From assembly GCA_031417835.1 (NCBI GenBank), contig JANOWJ010000026.1, forward strand, positions 62,001 through 126,000: 64,000 bases of DNA, written 5' to 3'. Of the stretch, positions 54,022 through 63,830 are shown one piece after another. The translations under genes were made by a program, and so were the position numbers. Under the pieces are notes generated by a model. That model was not told the DNA's origin, did no database searches, and saw nothing but the letters and a program-made list of their open reading frames with translations. The DNA is from JADJLQ01 sp031417835. GTDB taxonomy: Bacteria > Bacteroidota > Bacteroidia > Chitinophagales > Saprospiraceae. How positions within the stretch are numbered: the stretch's first letter is position 1; every line of letters starts with the position of its first letter.

Positions 54022-55290
54022 TCAGAGGTTGTTAGACATGGAAGCCCACTTCTCGCGATCAAATTCGCCTTCATTATTTGCAATCCAAATAGTCGCTACT
54101 CCATTGCCAATAAAATTGGTTATAGCCCTGGCCTCTGACATAAATCGATCTACGCCTAATAACAATGCTAATCCTTCTATAGGAATTACTTCGACTGCGG
54201 TGAGCGTAGATGCTAACACGATAAACCCACTGCCGGTCACCCCCGCAGCACCCTTGGAGGTAATCATCAATACTCCGATGATCGTCATGATCTGAGAAAA
54301 CGATAAGTGGACCTGATATACCTGAGCCAAAAAGATTACGGCCATAGAAAGATAGATCGTCGTACCATCGAGATTAAAGGAATACCCGGTCGGCACTACG
54401 AGACCTACCACTGATTTTGAACAACCCATACGCTCCAGTTTGGCCATGAGATTAGGAAGACCTGCTTCAGACGAGGAGGTGCCCAATACGATCAATAATT
54501 CTTCTTTGATGTATTTTAAAAATTTCCAGATCGATAAATTATAATAGCGTAGGATATAGGACAAGACAATAAAAACAAATAACCCCATGGTACAATATAC
54601 TGTGAGCATCAATTTGCCCAATGGCAACAATGCGTTGAGTCCATATTTACCAATAGTGAAGGCCATCCCACCAAATGCACCGATGGGTGCTAATAACATC
54701 ACCCGATAAAGCCACTTAAAGACCCATTTGGAAATCGGAATTAATTTATCCATTATTCGTTGCTTAGCAGAATATCCATTTAATAGGATACCAGATATAA
54801 TAGCCAATACAAGCACCTGAAGGGTAGAGTTGTCTTTAAAAAACTTCCACCAGCTAAATGTCGCCGCCTGTTGAGTGTACTTAGAGATGTCCCCTTGAGT
54901 CGAATTAGCGATCACCCCATCACCGGGCCTGATCACATTGGCCACGACCAAGCCTATCAACAATGCCACTGTCGTCACGACTTCAAAATAGATCAAGGCT
55001 TTAGCTCCCACCTTGCCTACTTTTTTTAAATCCCCCATATTCACGATCCCCAACGTGATGGTCAAAAAGATGATAGGGTTAATAAATAATTTTACGATGG
55101 AAATAAAGGCTCCTCCCAGCACCTCGCTGATGGATCTGCCCACCTTAAGTTCCTGGCCTAAAAAATTTGTTTTCCACTCTTGGTCGAGTATCGGTTTTAA
55201 TACCCACTCCGGATAAAAATGGCCAAACACAATGCCCAACGTAATAGCGGTCAGTACCCAGAAGGTAAGATTGGTAAAAATTCGTTTCAT
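54022..55290 (-). CDS. dicarboxylate/amino acid:cation symporter
   Basis: 422 residues of the DAACS (GltP/DctA) family with about eight TM helices and two re-entrant loops. Family marks: FINPIIFLTITLGI, the Ser-rich loop TSSSEAGLPN, the cation and substrate motif GYSFNLDGTTIYLSM, the second hairpin TSKGAAGVTGSGF, and DRFMSEARAITNFIGNG, which contacts substrate. The organism uses it to take up C4-dicarboxylates or glutamate/aspartate with protons or sodium. Convergent with the isoprenoid-synthase gene, with 21 bases between. Confidence 0.93.
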   Translation of the reverse strand: MKRIFTNLTFWVLTAITLGIVFGHFYPEWVLKPILDQEWKTNFLGQELKVGRSISEVLGGAFISIVKLFINPIIFLTITLGIVNMGDLKKVGKVGAKALIYFEVVTTVALLIGLVVANVIRPGDGVIANSTQGDISKYTQQAATFSWWKFFKDNSTLQVLVLAIISGILLNGYSAKQRIMDKLIPISKWVFKWLYRVMLLAPIGAFGGMAFTIGKYGLNALLPLGKLMLTVYCTMGLFVFIVLSYILRYYNLSIWKFLKYIKEELLIVLGTSSSEAGLPNLMAKLERMGCSKSVVGLVVPTGYSFNLDGTTIYLSMAVIFLAQVYQVHLSFSQIMTIIGVLMITSKGAAGVTGSGFIVLASTLTAVEVIPIEGLALLLGVDRFMSEARAITNFIGNGVATIWIANNEGEFDREKWASMSNNL

Positions 55291-55507
55291 TAAAAAATAA
55301 ACGTTACACGGATAACTGTCTTAGTAAGATGTCACCGAGCTAAGGTAAATAGAATTGTGCAAGTGATCCGATGCTAGGCTTTAAAAGAAAAAAACATTAA
55401 TCATTGTTGACTTAATGCCTGTTTTTCACCACGCACAGCTCAGCAGCACACACCTAAATCAGCACATCACCTCCATTACTTTATGATGACTTGCTTACCT
55501 TCGTATC

Positions 55508-56245
55508 ATGGACATCAGTCTAAATAAATATATCAGCGATAGTGGCTTATGCAGTCGTCGGGAAGCGGATCGATTTATAGAGCAAGGACGGGTCACCATC
55601 AATTGGGTAGATGCCGTCAAAGGCAATAGAGTAAAGCCGGGTGATGAAGTCCGTGTAGATGGAGAAGCTATCCGAAAAACAAAACAAACCGTATATCTCG
55701 CGCTCAACAAACCCAAGGGCATAACCTGCACTACTGATACTAAAGACAAATCTAATATCGTAGACTTTGTGCATTTTAAATCCAGAATATTTCCAATAGG
55801 CAGATTAGATAAGCGGAGTGAGGGTCTTATTTTCCTGACCAATGACGGTGATATCGTTAATAAAATCTTACGCGCCGGCAATCAACATGAGAAAGAGTAT
55901 CTCGTGTCCGTAGATAAGCCGATCAGCCCGGAGTTTATCAATGCCATGCGCAATGGAGTCAAAATATTGGGCACAGTGACTAAAAAATGTTTTGTAAAAC
56001 AAGAAGGACCTGAACGGTTTAAAATCATTTTGATCCAGGGACTCAATCGACAAATACGCCGGATGTGCGAGACACTTGGCTACTCCGTGACATCACTCAA
56101 GCGGGTGCGTATCATGAACTTTAGCCTGTCAGGTCTGGCCCCTGGCAGTTGGCGTTATTTTACTCCTGCTGAAATCCTTACGATGAATGCGCTTTTAGCC
56201 GGCAGTAGTAAGACCGACATGGGTGAAGATGGTATGGACGAATAA
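55508..56245 (+). CDS. rluF: 23S rRNA pseudouridine(2604) synthase-type RluF
   Basis: 245 residues. An N-terminal S4 domain (LNKYISDSGLCSRREADRFI, then RVTIN) precedes the RsuA/RluB-type catalytic domain with Asp101 in IGRLDKRSEGLIFLTNDG; the second family motif is GLNRQIRRMCE. The LNKPKG strand and the length fit RluF, which makes pseudouridine in helix 90 of 23S rRNA. The last 20 residues are acidic and non-conserved. It begins a small plus-strand pair with the VOC protein gene, 75 bases away. Confidence 0.9.
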   Translation: MDISLNKYISDSGLCSRREADRFIEQGRVTINWVDAVKGNRVKPGDEVRVDGEAIRKTKQTVYLALNKPKGITCTTDTKDKSNIVDFVHFKSRIFPIGRLDKRSEGLIFLTNDGDIVNKILRAGNQHEKEYLVSVDKPISPEFINAMRNGVKILGTVTKKCFVKQEGPERFKIILIQGLNRQIRRMCETLGYSVTSLKRVRIMNFSLSGLAPGSWRYFTPAEILTMNALLAGSSKTDMGEDGMDE

Positions 56246-56320
56246 TTTTGTACATTTTCCCCCCGTATGGGTGACTCCCACCAAATCTAAAAACCTTTTA
56301 TTTACATAAAAAAGCCACTT

Positions 56321-56713
56321 ATGATTTTTAAAAACGCTATCTCCTGGTTCGAAATTCCAACGATCGATATCGATCGCGCCGCTAAATTCTATGAAACCGT
56401 CTTTGATATCCAACTCAACCCGATGGATCTGGCCAACATCAAGATGCGCATGTTCCCCATAGAGGATCCGATGGGTGTCGGTGGAGCCTTGACCTATGCT
56501 GAAGGTTTTTATAAACCATCCGCGACAGATGGTCCTTTGATCTATCTCAATGGCAATCCTGATGTACAGCTCTTTTTGGATCGAATAGTCGCAGCCGGAG
56601 GTTCGATCTTAGTACCAAAGACCGAGATTAGTCCTGACTACGGGCATATGGCGGTGTTTTTAGATACGGAAGGCAATCGAATAGCACTGCATTCTATCCC
56701 AGCGGGCATATAA
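56321..56713 (+). CDS. VOC (glyoxalase/bleomycin-resistance) family protein
   Basis: 130 residues with two paired beta-alpha-beta-beta-beta modules of the vicinal oxygen chelate fold: NAISWFEIPTIDIDRAAKFY in the first and YLNGNPDVQLFLDRIVAAGG plus HMAVFLDTEGNRIALHS in the second. The substrate cannot be assigned. Small VOC proteins of this shape are common and variable. Confidence 0.88.
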   Translation: MIFKNAISWFEIPTIDIDRAAKFYETVFDIQLNPMDLANIKMRMFPIEDPMGVGGALTYAEGFYKPSATDGPLIYLNGNPDVQLFLDRIVAAGGSILVPKTEISPDYGHMAVFLDTEGNRIALHSIPAGI

Positions 56714-56742
56714 GCAGCTTTGGTTTAATTCCTTTATTGACA

Positions 56743-58416
56743 TCACTTTACGATGTACGGGATTTCTGCAATTCCATAGTGCCCCATCGTGTCTTGAGCG
56801 ACCACTTGTATACCAAATCTGCCGAGATCATCAGAGTGCATAAAATCAATTTCTGCACGCCCCTCAGCATCTGTTTTGACGGCTGCATTCCAATAGATCG
56901 AAGGCCTGTAAAATGGTTGATTGGTTTTGTTTTGAAAGGTTTCTACGGTATAATCCGGGAAAGGAGCAACCGGTTGTAAGCCAGACAACGTATAAACATT
57001 ATTCAAATATTCTTCCGGAATGGACATTTTTGATTTTGTCTTGATGTGGATGACCCCATTCCTACCCAATAATTTGAAATAATAAAATATATTATTCAGT
57101 CGATAGTAAAGATCAATGGATTCAATTTGAGCCGTTTTTAATCGGGCCACAAAATCAATGTTTTTTACGATTTTACCATTCACTACCATCAGTGGAGGTT
57201 CCGGATATTCATCGAATGTATCAGGATCGTACATTGTGGCCGTATATAGATTCGATTTTTTTTGCAATTTAAATGCCAACGGCGTATTGATCTCTTTAAA
57301 AAAAGTAGCGAGGTCTTCAAAGGCTTCATATTTATTGGCTAGTAGGGTACGGTCGGGGATGACTTCTGAAATAATTTTTTGGTTGATCACTGCTGGTAGT
57401 ACAGGCGATTCTGTCGTTGTATAAAGTTGATAAATCTTTTTGCGTCGTTTACTGCATTCGATATAATTTAAAATTTCTTTGGTATATATCAATTTAGATT
57501 TGACCGAATATTTAAACAATGCGACGGGTGCTAATTTAAGATTGGCATCGGGACTGGCCAAGAGTTGGATATCTTTCTGATTCTGGAAAGCCGGCAAATC
57601 TAGGTGTAACGTACCTCCGCGATTAGATGCGTACCGTACTTTCCATTCCCTGGGCATAAAAACACCGAATACATTCCTTGTGATATCTGTTGTATTCGCG
57701 GTTGGATTAAAGGAATAAAAAAATTGAGCACTAAAATTGGTTTTGGCATGACTGGCCCCCGATATTACGGTGGGATATCTCGTTTCATCATTGGGGATCA
57801 ACGATCGATCATATACCGAAATAGAGAGATTGCCTTGTACCGGTCGACCCTCTCGGTCTTTGACCAAAACCTGCACCCGTACCGGACTTCTTGTAGTATA
57901 GGAATTTTTATCTATAGAAAGCTTAAGGTCAAGGTCGGAGCTTATAGTCGCTACTGTTGTGGTAGATAAAAGAGCTGTATCAATAGTAGCGTTTTCTAAA
58001 TCATTATATATAGGTGTTTCTACCGAAGCCATCAAAGTCGTCTGGTTCGTAATCGAATCTTTGATCAAAAAATGAATAGGATATATGCCAGAACTAAAAT
58101 TATGAGGGATTTTAAAATACCCGTGTACAAAACTTTGGCGCTGGCTCTGTAAGAAAAAATCATTTAAAATGACTCCTTGATCGTTGGTGATCACGGTCTT
58201 TATCGAGATTGATTTATTGCTCACCAACGGCGACAGATACAATTTAAACCAGATGCATTCGCCTGCCACGTAATAAGGCTTGTCTATATGGATCAAGGAA
58301 TTACTTGATATTGCATTTTGACCCGATAAGCTGACAGCAATACAAATACAAACCCAGACAAGAGCAGATCTGAAAACAATGGTTTTGCGATTTAAATATC
58401 GAATCATGGCGTTCAT
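56743..58416 (-). CDS. MG2-like exported protein of a TonB-receptor operon
   Basis: About 557 residues from the ATG at 58416, which overlaps the stop of the DUF4249 gene (ATGA). I prefer this to the longer frame starting 58467, which would run 17 codons inside the previous gene. A signal peptide follows (VWVCICIAVSLSGQ). The N-terminal half has the alpha-2-macroglobulin MG2-like pattern IHIDKPYYVAGECIWFKLYL and PHNFSSGIYPIHFLI, then a second Ig-like module (VRVQVLVKDREGRPVQGNLS); near the C terminus it has a plug-like segment (EPPLMVVNGKIV, NNIFYYFKLLGRNGVIHIKT). Such proteins accompany TonB receptors in Bacteroidota, probably as surface partners. Third gene of its operon. Confidence 0.78.
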   Translation of the reverse strand: MNAMIRYLNRKTIVFRSALVWVCICIAVSLSGQNAISSNSLIHIDKPYYVAGECIWFKLYLSPLVSNKSISIKTVITNDQGVILNDFFLQSQRQSFVHGYFKIPHNFSSGIYPIHFLIKDSITNQTTLMASVETPIYNDLENATIDTALLSTTTVATISSDLDLKLSIDKNSYTTRSPVRVQVLVKDREGRPVQGNLSISVYDRSLIPNDETRYPTVISGASHAKTNFSAQFFYSFNPTANTTDITRNVFGVFMPREWKVRYASNRGGTLHLDLPAFQNQKDIQLLASPDANLKLAPVALFKYSVKSKLIYTKEILNYIECSKRRKKIYQLYTTTESPVLPAVINQKIISEVIPDRTLLANKYEAFEDLATFFKEINTPLAFKLQKKSNLYTATMYDPDTFDEYPEPPLMVVNGKIVKNIDFVARLKTAQIESIDLYYRLNNIFYYFKLLGRNGVIHIKTKSKMSIPEEYLNNVYTLSGLQPVAPFPDYTVETFQNKTNQPFYRPSIYWNAAVKTDAEGRAEIDFMHSDDLGRFGIQVVAQDTMGHYGIAEIPYIVK

Positions 58417-59540
58417 TCTTTCCAATAGCTGGGTTTCGTATTCGAGCTGCCTGTGATGAGCAGACATGCATCACAAATGGTAGGCCCTATTCTTGGCGTA
58501 GGTGGTATAGGACAATATTTGCGAGGAAAAAACACCATCGGTGGAGTGATATAAAGACGCTGGGTATCTTGCTGTGTAGCATAAAAAAAGCCAAAGACGC
58601 GCTCGGTGCTGTCTGCGGGATTTTTGATATTGGAAGAGATGGTCGCCGCCGGAGCTTCAAACATATTTCCATTTCGTTCTGCAAGCACCTTTATTTGATT
58701 CCAATAGGTAAACGCTTTATCCGTAAGAGTTTCTTGCAGAACTGTCAAATAAAGGCCTTCAGCAAATCGGTGATCAATCCTGGTGTCAGTAATAATAAAA
58801 CTATCCAGTCTCTGTGATAAATACAAGGGCGAATCATATAAGTAGGTCTTTTCAGGACGAACAGGTTCTGGAGCATAACATACTCTCAATGCATCATCTG
58901 TAAACTTATATACACAGCTGACCTCCCATTTTATTTTTCTCAAATCATTATTTGTGGAAAGCTTGGTATTTGTCCAGATCTGTAAAAACGTATCTGTTTG
59001 TATAAAGCCTTTTCTATCGGGCAGGGATAACACTTCCGGATTGAATCCTATCTTTTCCATTTTGGGTACGGACAGTATGGTCTCCGGGTCAGATCGGTAT
59101 TGCCTGCCATCCGGAAGTATGGCCTGTATATAATAGGACTGGCCTGCCAGTACCTTGAAAGTTGGATGATTTATATCTATCGTTGCAGTATAGATAGATT
59201 TTGTTATGTTTTCATTCAGCGCCAGCAAGGCTCCACTTGTTTGATGTAAAGTTATTTTAGCCCCGAAGATAGAAGTTGCATTTTCATTGCCTGTAAAATC
59301 TCCAATTCGTTGCAGACTCACTTCTACAGAGGATGGGTTGCCCATGATAAGCTTACCTTGCAAGATGATCGCCTTTGCGTCAAACTGTTGATTTTTTAAA
59401 TCGATCTCATCCAGACAACCAATCCAGAGCGTAATAGCTGCGGCTAAAAACCACCGGGCTCCATATGTATAAAAAGGATGAGGCCATGTACGGGTAATCG
59501 TAAGAACACACACCTGTATATATTGACCTATCTTTTTCAT
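58413..59540 (-). CDS. DUF4249 family lipoprotein
   Basis: 375 residues. The N terminus has a long hydrophobic stretch ending at a lipobox-like TLWIGC, so it is likely a lipoprotein, although about 40 residues precede the Cys; an internal start is possible. DUF4249 marks are AIILQGKLIMGNPSSVEVSLQ, a KITLHQTSG strand and a C-terminal Pro/Cys-rich tail (CPIPPTPRIGPTICDACL). Proteins of this family are encoded next to TonB-dependent receptors and probably help bind or present the ligand. It overlaps the receptor gene stop by four bases (ATGA). Confidence 0.87.
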   Translation of the reverse strand: MKKIGQYIQVCVLTITRTWPHPFYTYGARWFLAAAITLWIGCLDEIDLKNQQFDAKAIILQGKLIMGNPSSVEVSLQRIGDFTGNENATSIFGAKITLHQTSGALLALNENITKSIYTATIDINHPTFKVLAGQSYYIQAILPDGRQYRSDPETILSVPKMEKIGFNPEVLSLPDRKGFIQTDTFLQIWTNTKLSTNNDLRKIKWEVSCVYKFTDDALRVCYAPEPVRPEKTYLYDSPLYLSQRLDSFIITDTRIDHRFAEGLYLTVLQETLTDKAFTYWNQIKVLAERNGNMFEAPAATISSNIKNPADSTERVFGFFYATQQDTQRLYITPPMVFFPRKYCPIPPTPRIGPTICDACLLITGSSNTKPSYWKE

Positions 59541-62266
59541 TGGGTTTCGATGTTGAAGGTTACGGATGGGAAAACACTTCCGAGAATAGCCAGCCGATTG
59601 GCTTGACCAGCGGTAAAAGGAGATTGAGTAAAAAACACCGAAAAAGCATTTTTGCGGGCATATACATTATAGATAGAAAAAGACCAGCTTGTTTTAAATT
59701 TTTTATCTTTTCTATATCCTTTACCCAGCGTGTAGGCTAGATCCAATCGGTGATAATCCGGGATGCGCAGCGCATTTCGATCGGAGTATATAGGTACAGG
59801 TAGACCATTCAATAATCGATAACCTCCGACAGGGGCCGTGGTAGGCCTACCAGTGCTATACGTAAAATTCATTGTCAATGTATGGCGCTGATTGTAATTA
59901 TGATTGAGGACCAAATTGAAATCATGAGGTTTGTCAAAATTGTTTGGATACCACTGATTACGATTGATGCCATCGACCAATCGCTCTGTCCTAGAGAGCG
60001 TATAACCAAGTGCTCCGTTTAAAATCCCTTTGTTTTTTTTGATACTGAGCTCTGCACCATACGCCCGGCCTCGGCCCGGCAAAATCTCTGTTTCTAAATG
60101 ATCGTTTACCGTAAGTTCGGCAAAGTCTTTATAATCAAAGAGCTTATCGATAGCCCGTGCATATAATTCCAGGGAAGTTTCCCAAGTATTAGCATTATAA
60201 TTTCTAAAATATCCAATCGATATATTATGAGACCTGGTAGGCTCTATATATTCGGTACTGAGTTGGAATTGGCTGGTAGGCGTAGGGGCATCCGAATTAT
60301 AAATCTGATTGATGTATTGTACAGTTCGAGTGTAGCCCCACTTGATAGAAGATTCTGGATTCAGTTTATACCGCACGGAGATACGGGGCTCGAGTCCCCC
60401 ATATTTAGCTATTACCTTTCCATGTGAGTAGCGAACAGAGTCTTTAATGTTTTGAATCGTTTTAGTCTCAGGATCTGCATAAGTATAAGAAGTCCCGGGA
60501 CCAAGAAACTGATACATACTGAGCCTAATACCTCCAGATACCTCTATTCGCGGCGTGGCGGTCCAGTCGGCATTGATAAATACCGCAGACTCCAGGCCAC
60601 GCTCTAGATCCAGATTTTTTGAAAATATTCTAGAGAACTCTCCCAATGGACTTTTTGCGCCCGGCAGGGTCCGATATAAGGTAGCAGCGAATCCAGCTAC
60701 CCACTGCAGGTTTTTTCTTGGAGTATAACTCAATTGCTCTTTGAGGTTAAGCTGTTCAATCCTGTTATTCAATTGGGCCGCATCTATTCCGACAAAATCA
60801 GATTGTAAACTTTTATATCTACTGATGACCGCGGAAAGCTTTGAGTATAGTTTTTGAGAAAATATCGTTTTATAGGTGGCTTGTAGGTGTCTGGTTTGAT
60901 AATCAAATCCAAAAGTCTTGTTGTAAATAAATTCATCCTGGGCTCCATAACCGGATATGGAAAAGAAGTTTTTACTATTTATTCGATGGGCGTATCTAAA
61001 ATTAGCATCATAGAAAAAAGCTGAACTGTTGCGCACTTCTACATTTTTGGCCTGTTTCAATACCCAGTCGGAATAGGATGATCTAAATCCCAATATAAAT
61101 GAACTTTTATCTTTGAGTATGGGTCCTTCGAATGCCACTCTGCTGCTCACGGGTCCTACGCTTGCTTTTACCATGTATTTATCAAAACTTCCATCTCGCA
61201 TTTCTACATCTAATACGGATGCCAGCCGACCACCATACTGAGCAGGGATGATGCTTTTGTATAAAGAGACCTTGCTGATCAATTCCGTATGATAGGTGCT
61301 AAAAAAACCCAACGCATGGGAAGAATTAAAAAGCACCGCATCATCGTGCATCATCAGGTTTTGATCTACTTCTCCCCCTCTGACATTAAATCCGGTAGCG
61401 CCTTCGCCGATGGTACTCACACCAGGCGATAAGAGGAGGCTTTTGATCACATCGGATTCTCCTAAAAAAGAAGGCAGTTTATGGATTGTTTTTACATCGA
61501 GTTGCGTGACACCTATTTGTACTTGCTCCACATTGGCATCGGCGGCACGAGCACTGATCACCACCTCACCTAGCTTGATTGCTTCACTTTCCATCGTTAA
61601 GTTGAGTTGACCGTCGTGATATACTTTTAGATCTTGTATCAAGTCCGCATTACCGATATAATGAATAATTAATTGTTGTAACCCAATTGGCAATTCAAGT
61701 TCAAATGAGCCTTTTTCATCGGTTGTAGTACCTGTATTCAGATTGGCCACTTTGACAGTAGCGCCTATGACCGGGGACTTATCTTTTTGGTGAAGTATCG
61801 TACCAGTGACTTTGGCTTTGCCTGACGATTTATATATTTTATCATTGCCTACCGATATCGTTGATCTGTCGACTAGCACCTCAGTTGTTTTGGTCAACTC
61901 CTTATCCATGATTTGATAATACGCTGGGCTATAGACAGTCTGGACTATATCTTTGGGCGCAATAATTATACCATAGCCTCGATACTCAAAAAAATCTAGG
62001 GGTGTACCTGCTAGTAAAGTCCTGATCACACTGTCCACGCTGGCATCTACAAATGAAAAAGTGACCAATGCTGCTGGTAATCGCTCGGGCTGAAAATAAA
62101 TTTTTACCGGATGAGATTGATTGATGCGCCCGCATATAGTCGCCAGGGTTTGATTTTTTATATCTATGGTTATAGTCGGGACTGTTGATGCTTGTTGAGC
62201 ATGCACTGAAAAGGTGATGAAGAGTAGAAATACAAAGACCCGGATGATCTTATAACAGACAGACAT
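59537..62266 (-). CDS. TonB-dependent receptor with STN and CarboxypepD_reg-like domains
   Basis: About 909 residues from the ATG at 62266, which leads directly into the signal peptide (VFVFLLFITFSVHAQ); the frame extends 8 codons further to 62290. After it: an STN (secretin/TonB short N-terminal) domain at about 25-100, a carboxypeptidase-regulatory-like beta-sandwich (GTILHQKDKSPVIGATV), a plug domain (GVSTIGEGATGFNVRGGEVDQ) and a 22-strand-type barrel ending SVTFNIETQ. An STN domain usually implies contact with a FecR-type anti-sigma factor, but no FecR or ECF sigma gene is adjacent. The ligand is unknown. First gene of the operon with DUF4249 and the MG2-like protein. Confidence 0.9.
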   Translation of the reverse strand: MSVCYKIIRVFVFLLFITFSVHAQQASTVPTITIDIKNQTLATICGRINQSHPVKIYFQPERLPAALVTFSFVDASVDSVIRTLLAGTPLDFFEYRGYGIIIAPKDIVQTVYSPAYYQIMDKELTKTTEVLVDRSTISVGNDKIYKSSGKAKVTGTILHQKDKSPVIGATVKVANLNTGTTTDEKGSFELELPIGLQQLIIHYIGNADLIQDLKVYHDGQLNLTMESEAIKLGEVVISARAADANVEQVQIGVTQLDVKTIHKLPSFLGESDVIKSLLLSPGVSTIGEGATGFNVRGGEVDQNLMMHDDAVLFNSSHALGFFSTYHTELISKVSLYKSIIPAQYGGRLASVLDVEMRDGSFDKYMVKASVGPVSSRVAFEGPILKDKSSFILGFRSSYSDWVLKQAKNVEVRNSSAFFYDANFRYAHRINSKNFFSISGYGAQDEFIYNKTFGFDYQTRHLQATYKTIFSQKLYSKLSAVISRYKSLQSDFVGIDAAQLNNRIEQLNLKEQLSYTPRKNLQWVAGFAATLYRTLPGAKSPLGEFSRIFSKNLDLERGLESAVFINADWTATPRIEVSGGIRLSMYQFLGPGTSYTYADPETKTIQNIKDSVRYSHGKVIAKYGGLEPRISVRYKLNPESSIKWGYTRTVQYINQIYNSDAPTPTSQFQLSTEYIEPTRSHNISIGYFRNYNANTWETSLELYARAIDKLFDYKDFAELTVNDHLETEILPGRGRAYGAELSIKKNKGILNGALGYTLSRTERLVDGINRNQWYPNNFDKPHDFNLVLNHNYNQRHTLTMNFTYSTGRPTTAPVGGYRLLNGLPVPIYSDRNALRIPDYHRLDLAYTLGKGYRKDKKFKTSWSFSIYNVYARKNAFSVFFTQSPFTAGQANRLAILGSVFPSVTFNIETQ

Positions 62267-62450
62267 AAATTGGTTCAGTATTAAGGGCACTATCCTTGAT
62301 ATGAGTGCAAGATCGAAATTTTATGATAAGAAATTTAATAAAAATTTATATGGTCTGTGTTGGTTCCAAAGGAGTTTAAAAAGATAGTGCTCCAAGGACT
62401 GGGTTTGATAAATTGAGAGCCAAATAGATTAGTTTGTGACAGTTTCAACT

Positions 62451-62651
62451 CTATAATTGTGTGGATATGTGTTCCCTATTTTTGGAAACACTTTTACAAA
62501 TCATATTTTTATAATCAGGAATCAAAGACAATCCTGAAACTATTAAGACCCACACAGCAAAGTATTTTGCAGATTTTGACTCTTGTCTAGCAATGATTAT
62601 TTGCTGATTTAGGGCTTCTATAACTTTTGGATCAGGACCAGGTGAGAACAT
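62451..62651 (-). CDS. small single-TM protein
   Basis: I start it at the ATG 62651 (66 residues; MFSPGPDPKVIEAL), because the longer frame to 62795 overlaps the small gene at 62707-62871. One TM segment (YFAVWVLIVSGLSLI) follows a helix rich in Gln and Ala. Nothing further can be said about its role. It follows the small gene by 55 bases. Confidence 0.5.
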   Translation of the reverse strand: MFSPGPDPKVIEALNQQIIIARQESKSAKYFAVWVLIVSGLSLIPDYKNMICKSVSKNREHISTQL

Positions 62652-62706
62652 GCTATTAATATTATAATTTTCATTAATTTGGGCGAACACTTTCCTCCAG
62701 AAGAGG

Positions 62707-62871
62707 TTACGTGCTGGGTTTAATGCTTGATTCTTTTTTGACTTTTTTAAAGTATGCAACAATTTCAGCTGTTGACATACCAGATAGAAGCGCACTTAAT
62801 CTATCGCGTTGATCATGCATGAATTTGACAGCATCAAAATCCTTGACTGTTATATTATTCGGATTCTTCAT
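62707..62871 (-). CDS. 54-residue helical protein, possible antitoxin-like
   Basis: A short frame (MKNPNNITVKDFDAVKFMHD.. ending SSIKPST). It has a pattern of small Bacteroidota proteins with DFDAVKFM, RDRLS, and a helix before a Lys-rich tail (AYFKKVKKES), often seen as the first gene beside toxin-like genes. No clear toxin follows. It overlaps the longer alternative frame of the next gene. Assignment as antitoxin is speculative. Confidence 0.5.
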   Translation of the reverse strand: MKNPNNITVKDFDAVKFMHDQRDRLSALLSGMSTAEIVAYFKKVKKESSIKPST

Positions 62872-62947
62872 ATTTTAAAGATGCTCTGGGTCAATGTCGC
62901 ATTTCCAAACGCACTTTTGGGTAGATATGGTAGGTAGTTCATTGATA

Positions 62948-63352
62948 TCATTTAGCAGCAATAAGCCATTCTTTTACAATTTTTGTCAATTCAGTTTTTC
63001 CAAATTCAATATCATGCAAATTTTTAAATGTTATAATAGCACGATCATTTTCTTTCCAGACTAATAATTTACTGGTATTGGAGATCAATTTTTCTTTTGG
63101 TTGATCCTGCTTTTTTGCTCCTCTATGAAAAATCAATTGAACTTGTTTAGTGGGTGGTTGAATTCTCATCGTAATTCTGTCTTCATTATCAAAACAATAA
63201 TTAGGTCCGTTCCATTTTATATTTTCTGTCAAAGCAGGGTTTGCAGATAAAATGTACGTTCTTAGTTCCTCAATTTCCGTTCTAAACGGATGGTTTAAAT
63301 CGTCTAAAAAGATAGTTACTTCAGGGTTTAGATGAATGGTTTGTTTTGACAT
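62948..63352 (-). CDS. DUF1801 family protein
   Basis: About 134 residues from the ATG at 63352 (MSKQTIHLN); an upstream ATG at 63403 would overlap the Arr gene by 11 bases and adds an unconserved basic stretch. DUF1801 (YdhG-like) marks are a helix FRTEIEELRTYILSANPAL, then ENIKWNGPNYCFD and the strands ITMRIQPP and VQLIFHRGAK. The family is uncharacterised, with a YjbR/CyaY-like fold. It follows the Arr gene by about 40 bases and is likely co-transcribed. Confidence 0.82.
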   Translation of the reverse strand: MSKQTIHLNPEVTIFLDDLNHPFRTEIEELRTYILSANPALTENIKWNGPNYCFDNEDRITMRIQPPTKQVQLIFHRGAKKQDQPKEKLISNTSKLLVWKENDRAIITFKNLHDIEFGKTELTKIVKEWLIAAK

Positions 63353-63392
63353 ACTATTTTTTTTAAAGCCTTTACGTTGCAGTGCCTTTTGA

Positions 63393-63830
63393 CTAGTATT
63401 CAATTGCCTCGATTCCTTGGTTTTTAAGGATTGCTAATCCATCCTTCATTGCTTTGACCTGTTCAGGCGAGTGTCCTTGCCAGATCGTAATCTCTCCAAC
63501 CACTTTAAAAGGATGTTTGGAACGATATGATTTTGTAGGATTACCAGGGAATTTTTTGTCTGTTAAATTGGGATCGTCTTCAATGGCACCAGTGGGTTCT
63601 ACTAAATATATTCTTTCGCGCCCCTCCCCTACAGCAAGTTCGGCACCCCAGATAGCAGCATCTAAGGTGGATGTTAAGTAGATATATTTCGCATTATTTC
63701 GTTGGCCATAGTTTGAGTTGAGCCCCACTTCGATGAAGTCCCCCAATGTAAGGTCGACCTTTGTCCCGTGAAAGTAAGTCTGAGAAAAAGGAGTTGGAAT
63801 AAGTTTATTCTCAATTTTCTGTTGTTCCAT
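63393..63830 (-). CDS. arr: rifamycin ADP-ribosyltransferase Arr
   Basis: 145 residues of the Arr family, matching in full length. The H-Y-D triad is visible: His21 in YFHGTK, Tyr51 in YIYLTSTLDAA, and Asp86 in EDDPNLTDKKFPGNPTK. The C-terminal motif GEITIWQGHSPEQVKAM is characteristic. It transfers ADP-ribose from NAD+ to the rifamycin ansa chain hydroxyl, which blocks RNA polymerase binding. Many environmental species carry it chromosomally. Its start overlaps the 3' end of the P-type ATPase frame by 20 bases. No integron or IS is nearby. Confidence 0.93.
   Translation of the reverse strand: MEQQKIENKLIPTPFSQTYFHGTKVDLTLGDFIEVGLNSNYGQRNNAKYIYLTSTLDAAIWGAELAVGEGRERIYLVEPTGAIEDDPNLTDKKFPGNPTKSYRSKHPFKVVGEITIWQGHSPEQVKAMKDGLAILKNQGIEAIEY

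Noticed and set aside
58417..58467. 17-codon 5' extension of the MG2-like gene
   Set aside because: It would lie inside the DUF4249 gene, while the ATG at 58416 gives a four-base stop/start overlap and leads to the signal peptide.
62652..62795. 48-codon 5' extension of the small TM protein gene
   Set aside because: It overlaps the better-supported 54-codon gene at 62707-62871 in another frame.
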